Shown piece after piece: positions 51,501-53,168 of a DNA stretch of 53,168 nt. Each line of letters starts with the position of its first letter. Positions within the stretch are counted from its first letter, which is position 1. Both the position numbers and the translations under genes were made by a program. This DNA comes from Gemmatimonadaceae bacterium (lineage in GTDB: Bacteria; Latescibacterota; UBA2968; UBA8231): NCBI GenBank assembly GCA_002726335.1, contig PBSR01000201.1:1-53168 (forward strand), read 5' to 3'. The notes beneath the pieces are model-generated. The model did no database searches and had not been told where the DNA came from. It was given only the letters and a program-made list of their open reading frames with translations.

Positions 51501-53168
51501 TCAGCGAGTTGTAGTTGATTTCCTTCTCGCCCAGAATCAGTGCCGTATTGTCCGGGACGGCGCGCACTTGCTCGTGGAAGAGGTCGAGGACCGTCCTGCC
51601 TGCGGTGGGCGACGGTGAAGGGCCCTGCAACCGATTCAGTCGCTGATTCTCTTCCGCCGACAGGATATCGATCTCTGACACGGGTGTGAAGGGTCGTTCG
51701 GCGACGTGTCTCAGAACTCCGAGCAGGTGGTCCCGTACCTGTTCGATCTGCTCCTCAGGATAGGCGTGAACATTGTAGGAGAGTCGAAACTCGACCAGCT
51801 CTCCCGGCACAACGACAAGATTGAAGGGATAATGGGTTTCGTCGTGTGCGCCCGGATCCTCGATGACCAGATCTCCATCATCGTCTCCCATGCCGGTGGC
51901 GTGGTCGGTTGGGTAATTCTCGAAGATGAAGAGGTGATCGAAAAGTCCCTGCCGCAGGGGCGTCAACGTCAGAATCTCGGGCAGCGGGCAGTGGTGAAAC
52001 GGTTCTGCCTCGAGGGCAAGGCCTTGAACATTTCCGAGCAGATCGACGAAGGTCTGCGCTTCATCGATCTGGATCCGCACAGGGATGGCGTTGATGAAGA
52101 GTCCGACGATCTGCTCCACACGATCCACCTCTGCGGGACGACCGGAGACGATAGCGCCGAACACGATGTCATGTGTGTCGTGGTAGCGACAAAGAACCAC
52201 TGCCCACGCAGCCTGCAGGAGCGTGCTGAGGGTTACCTTCGCCCGGTGTGCGACCTCCAGCAGGTTGGTACTTGCCTCACCAGTGAGCCTGAAGGTTGAT
52301 TCACCCATCTCGTAGCCCTGCTCGTGTCCGTAGCCGGGCAGGATTGGGATGGACGTGATCTGCTCGACGCCGTGCAGGTGGCGCCGCCAGAACTCACGTG
52401 CCTCGGTCACATCAAAGTGTTCCAACCATTCGATATAGTGGGCGTAGGGGCGCACCGGTGGCAGGCGGACCTCGCGACTGCCTCGGCGGGCGAGATAGAG
52501 TGTGTGGAATTCCTGGAACAGATTGCCCAGTGACCAACCGTCCAGCAGTATGTGATGGTAGCTCCACACGAGACGGCAGCACTCGCTGTCCAGTCGGAAG
52601 AGGGCGAACCGCAGGAGTGGATCCCTGAGGAGATCGAACCCTCGGTCCATGTCTCGACTCGTGTATTGCTCGACGAAACGGTCTTGATCGGCCGCCTGCA
52701 GCGGCGACAGATCCTCGTCGTGGAACTCAGGTGGGCGATGCTTCAGGACCACCTGAATGGGCTGAGGCAGATCCTCCTCAACGAAGGCCGTCCGCAGAAT
52801 GGGGTGTCGCTCGACGACGTCACACCAGGCGGCCTGGAAATCTCGCAGATCCAGCGCCCCGCGAAGGGTGAAGGACATCTGGATGAAGTAGGCCGACGAC
52901 TCCGGATCCAGAAGTCGTTGGTAAAGCAGACCTGCCTGCATCGGCGCCAGCGGATACATGTCGTCGATGTCCTGAGGCTCCCAGCTGGAGGCGGACAACA
53001 GACCATCGTAGTCGGCAAGAGAAAGGGGACAGCGGTTGAGGTCTGCCGGTGTCTTCTCTGCTGATGTCGCCGTAGTGCAGTGATCGAGGAGTTCAACCAG
53101 CTCCTGACGGAAGGACTCGAGCAACGATGTTGCCGTGGCCTCGCGGTGCAGTTGCGGATGGTAGGTCA
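48499..53168 (-). CDS. NRPS (C-A-PCP-C in view), 5' end beyond the window
   Basis: An open frame of 1556 codons that continues past the right edge; residues below count from a TTG at 53124 that is probably internal. Before it lies THYPQL-like end-of-domain sequence, then LLDHCTTATSAEKTPADLN, a linker that often follows an epimerisation domain. Next come a C domain (YPLAPMQAGLLYQ, HHILLDGWS at 190-198), an A domain (LKAGGAYLPID; YTSGSTGCPKG at 666-676; FNEYGPTE; RSGD; NGKLDR), a PCP (RLGGHSL, Ser 1049) and a final C domain (LSHAQKRLW, HHIVGDGWS at 1235-1243). The specificity code read by eye is DLTKIGEVGK, nearly the asparagine code. The terminal C domain should join this residue to the one loaded by the next protein. 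It overlaps the next gene by GTGA. Confidence 0.93.
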   Translation of the reverse strand, partial: TYHPQLHREATATSLLESFRQELVELLDHCTTATSAEKTPADLNRCPLSLADYDGLLSASSWEPQDIDDMYPLAPMQAGLLYQRLLDPESSAYFIQMSFTLRGALDLRDFQAAWCDVVERHPILRTAFVEEDLPQPIQVVLKHRPPEFHDEDLSPLQAADQDRFVEQYTSRDMDRGFDLLRDPLLRFALFRLDSECCRLVWSYHHILLDGWSLGNLFQEFHTLYLARRGSREVRLPPVRPYAHYIEWLEHFDVTEAREFWRRHLHGVEQITSIPILPGYGHEQGYEMGESTFRLTGEASTNLLEVAHRAKVTLSTLLQAAWAVVLCRYHDTHDIVFGAIVSGRPAEVDRVEQIVGLFINAIPVRIQIDEAQTFVDLLGNVQGLALEAEPFHHCPLPEILTLTPLRQGLFDHLFIFENYPTDHATGMGDDDGDLVIEDPGAHDETHYPFNLVVVPGELVEFRLSYNVHAYPEEQIEQVRDHLLGVLRHVAERPFTPVSEIDILSAEENQRLNRLQGPSPSPTAGRTVLDLFHEQVRAVPDNTALILGEKEINYNSLNRRANQLARHLRSQYAVASEQRVAIILDRSENMVVAVLGVLKAGGAYLPIDAAEPADRAAFMLADADVEVVLTDSRWADRWPASSGMASGIEVLCLDRLGQEIGGQDDHDLEQQPQAEDAAYVIYTSGSTGCPKGCVVEHRNLYSYLTWAASYYFRKASDGHFGLFSPLSFDLTVTSLFLPLVRGNTLTVYPEEDDLREIFADMLGRRSRVDTLKLTPSHISLIREFGLSGDGIGIAIVGGEALLPDQVAFLHSLQSGLRVFNEYGPTEATVGCIAAEIPTGATQIPIGRPILGTRIHILDEGGRRVPIGVPGEMYIAGAGVGRGYLNNDGLTAERFLVGAFGTDERMYRSGDVGRWLLDGNVEYLGRSDDQVKIRGFRIEPGEVESCLLSHPRIAQVAVVATPAAELAAYVVGDVVTEDLRQWLTARLPDHMVPSWFVAIDELPLTRNGKLDRGNLPSPTQLATQSDAGGEAPRDELESELLEIWVSVLQVENLGIHDDFYRLGGHSLKATQIVSRIGLTMDVKLGLREFFQHLTVADLAEYIRHAMRRDRVSRIQPAPPQQTYGLSHAQKRLWLVDQLGDAASYNMPQAYLIHGDLDTQRMGEALARIVQRHEILRTAFVEIGGVPQQQVLNAIPLELEQLDLTDRADPESDARDIIEGEAILPFDLAKPPLLRLKLLQLAQQKWVFLMNLHHIVGDGWSLNILFRELVQIFNSLRDSERSELAPLRIQYKDFSEWQNHQPFVEEEKYWMARLAGNPTGIRLPFDFPPTDDRDFTGALETQQIDGEVLEGLRTVARSKQVTLANLLLALFKLFLFRLTKQEDLCVGVSVAGRNHPDLERLIGFFVNVLPIRSALSSDMDFDVLLDDISRSTLEAYDHQDYPFDLIIEKINPDRIANRQPLINVVFAFQNYADVHVEFESDGSTAAIESGGLRIEPFAFSFNTSKFDLTLFAFDDVDRLILNMEYDTGLFRPETIASYLETLSRFAAMVVRATPAEGDQ

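Noticed and set aside
1..53168. CRISPR arrays or rRNA genes
   Set aside because: No regularly spaced repeats or rRNA-like stretches were seen on either strand; the only RNA gene recognised is tRNA-Cys.

Overview
The window is GC-rich bacterial DNA. Several traits point to an uncultured lineage of the FCB superphylum, of the Latescibacterota, Eisenbacteria or Krumholzibacteria kind: a huge surface protein with cadherin-like, cohesin-like and dockerin-like parts that ends in an NPFNPET/VYDLLGR sorting-type domain, Bacteroidetes-style outer-membrane proteins (D15 and DUF3078), a B12-dependent ribonucleotide reductase with NrdR, and a pair of OPT-like membrane proteins. This placement rests on gene style only; no phylogenetic marker is resolved.

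Left part (1-33.7 kb), mostly housekeeping. 1-4.4 kb: the 3'-incomplete surface protein. 4.5-7.1 kb: a small unknown gene, SurE and a D15/BamA-type barrel. 7.0-9.5 kb (minus): ECF sigma, anti-sigma-like protein, accD and bioY in one tight operon. 9.5-17.7 kb: a 1442-residue fusion of a degenerate M28 peptidase-like ectodomain with an FtsX-like permease, overlapping two OPT-like multi-spanning proteins. 17.8-21.1 kb: a TPR protein with an ExbB-ExbD-ExbD-TonB set. 21.3-24.5 kb: nrdR and its target nrdJ, with a promoter and a NrdR-box-like palindrome. 24.5-26.3 kb: a hairpin-rich gap, an MBL hydrolase and map. 26.5-31.8 kb: topA, a Xer recombinase homologue without its catalytic tyrosine, a lipoprotein and a pilin-like protein. 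31.8-33.5 kb (minus): thyA-pheA.

A tRNA-Cys(GCA) at 33.66 kb marks the change to accessory DNA. After it come an IS91-family transposase remnant that has cut off the 5' end of a RspA/mannonate-dehydratase-type gene, a PAP2 phosphatase, a frameshifted small lipoprotein gene, and a P-loop kinase divergent from a ParA - DUF697 - DUF697 - small membrane protein cassette.

The right end (41.2-53.2 kb) is a nonribosomal peptide cluster: a type II thioesterase on the plus strand and, converging on it, a minus-strand operon of two NRPS genes (the first runs off the window), an EctB-like diaminobutyrate aminotransferase, an Sfp-type phosphopantetheinyl transferase and a DUF3078 outer-membrane protein. 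The assembly line in view is C-A(Asn-like code)-PCP-C / A(Val-like code, with a methyltransferase inserted between cores A2 and A3)-PCP-TE. The interrupted adenylation domain, the Dab supply gene and the ParA-DUF697 cassette are the most interesting content.
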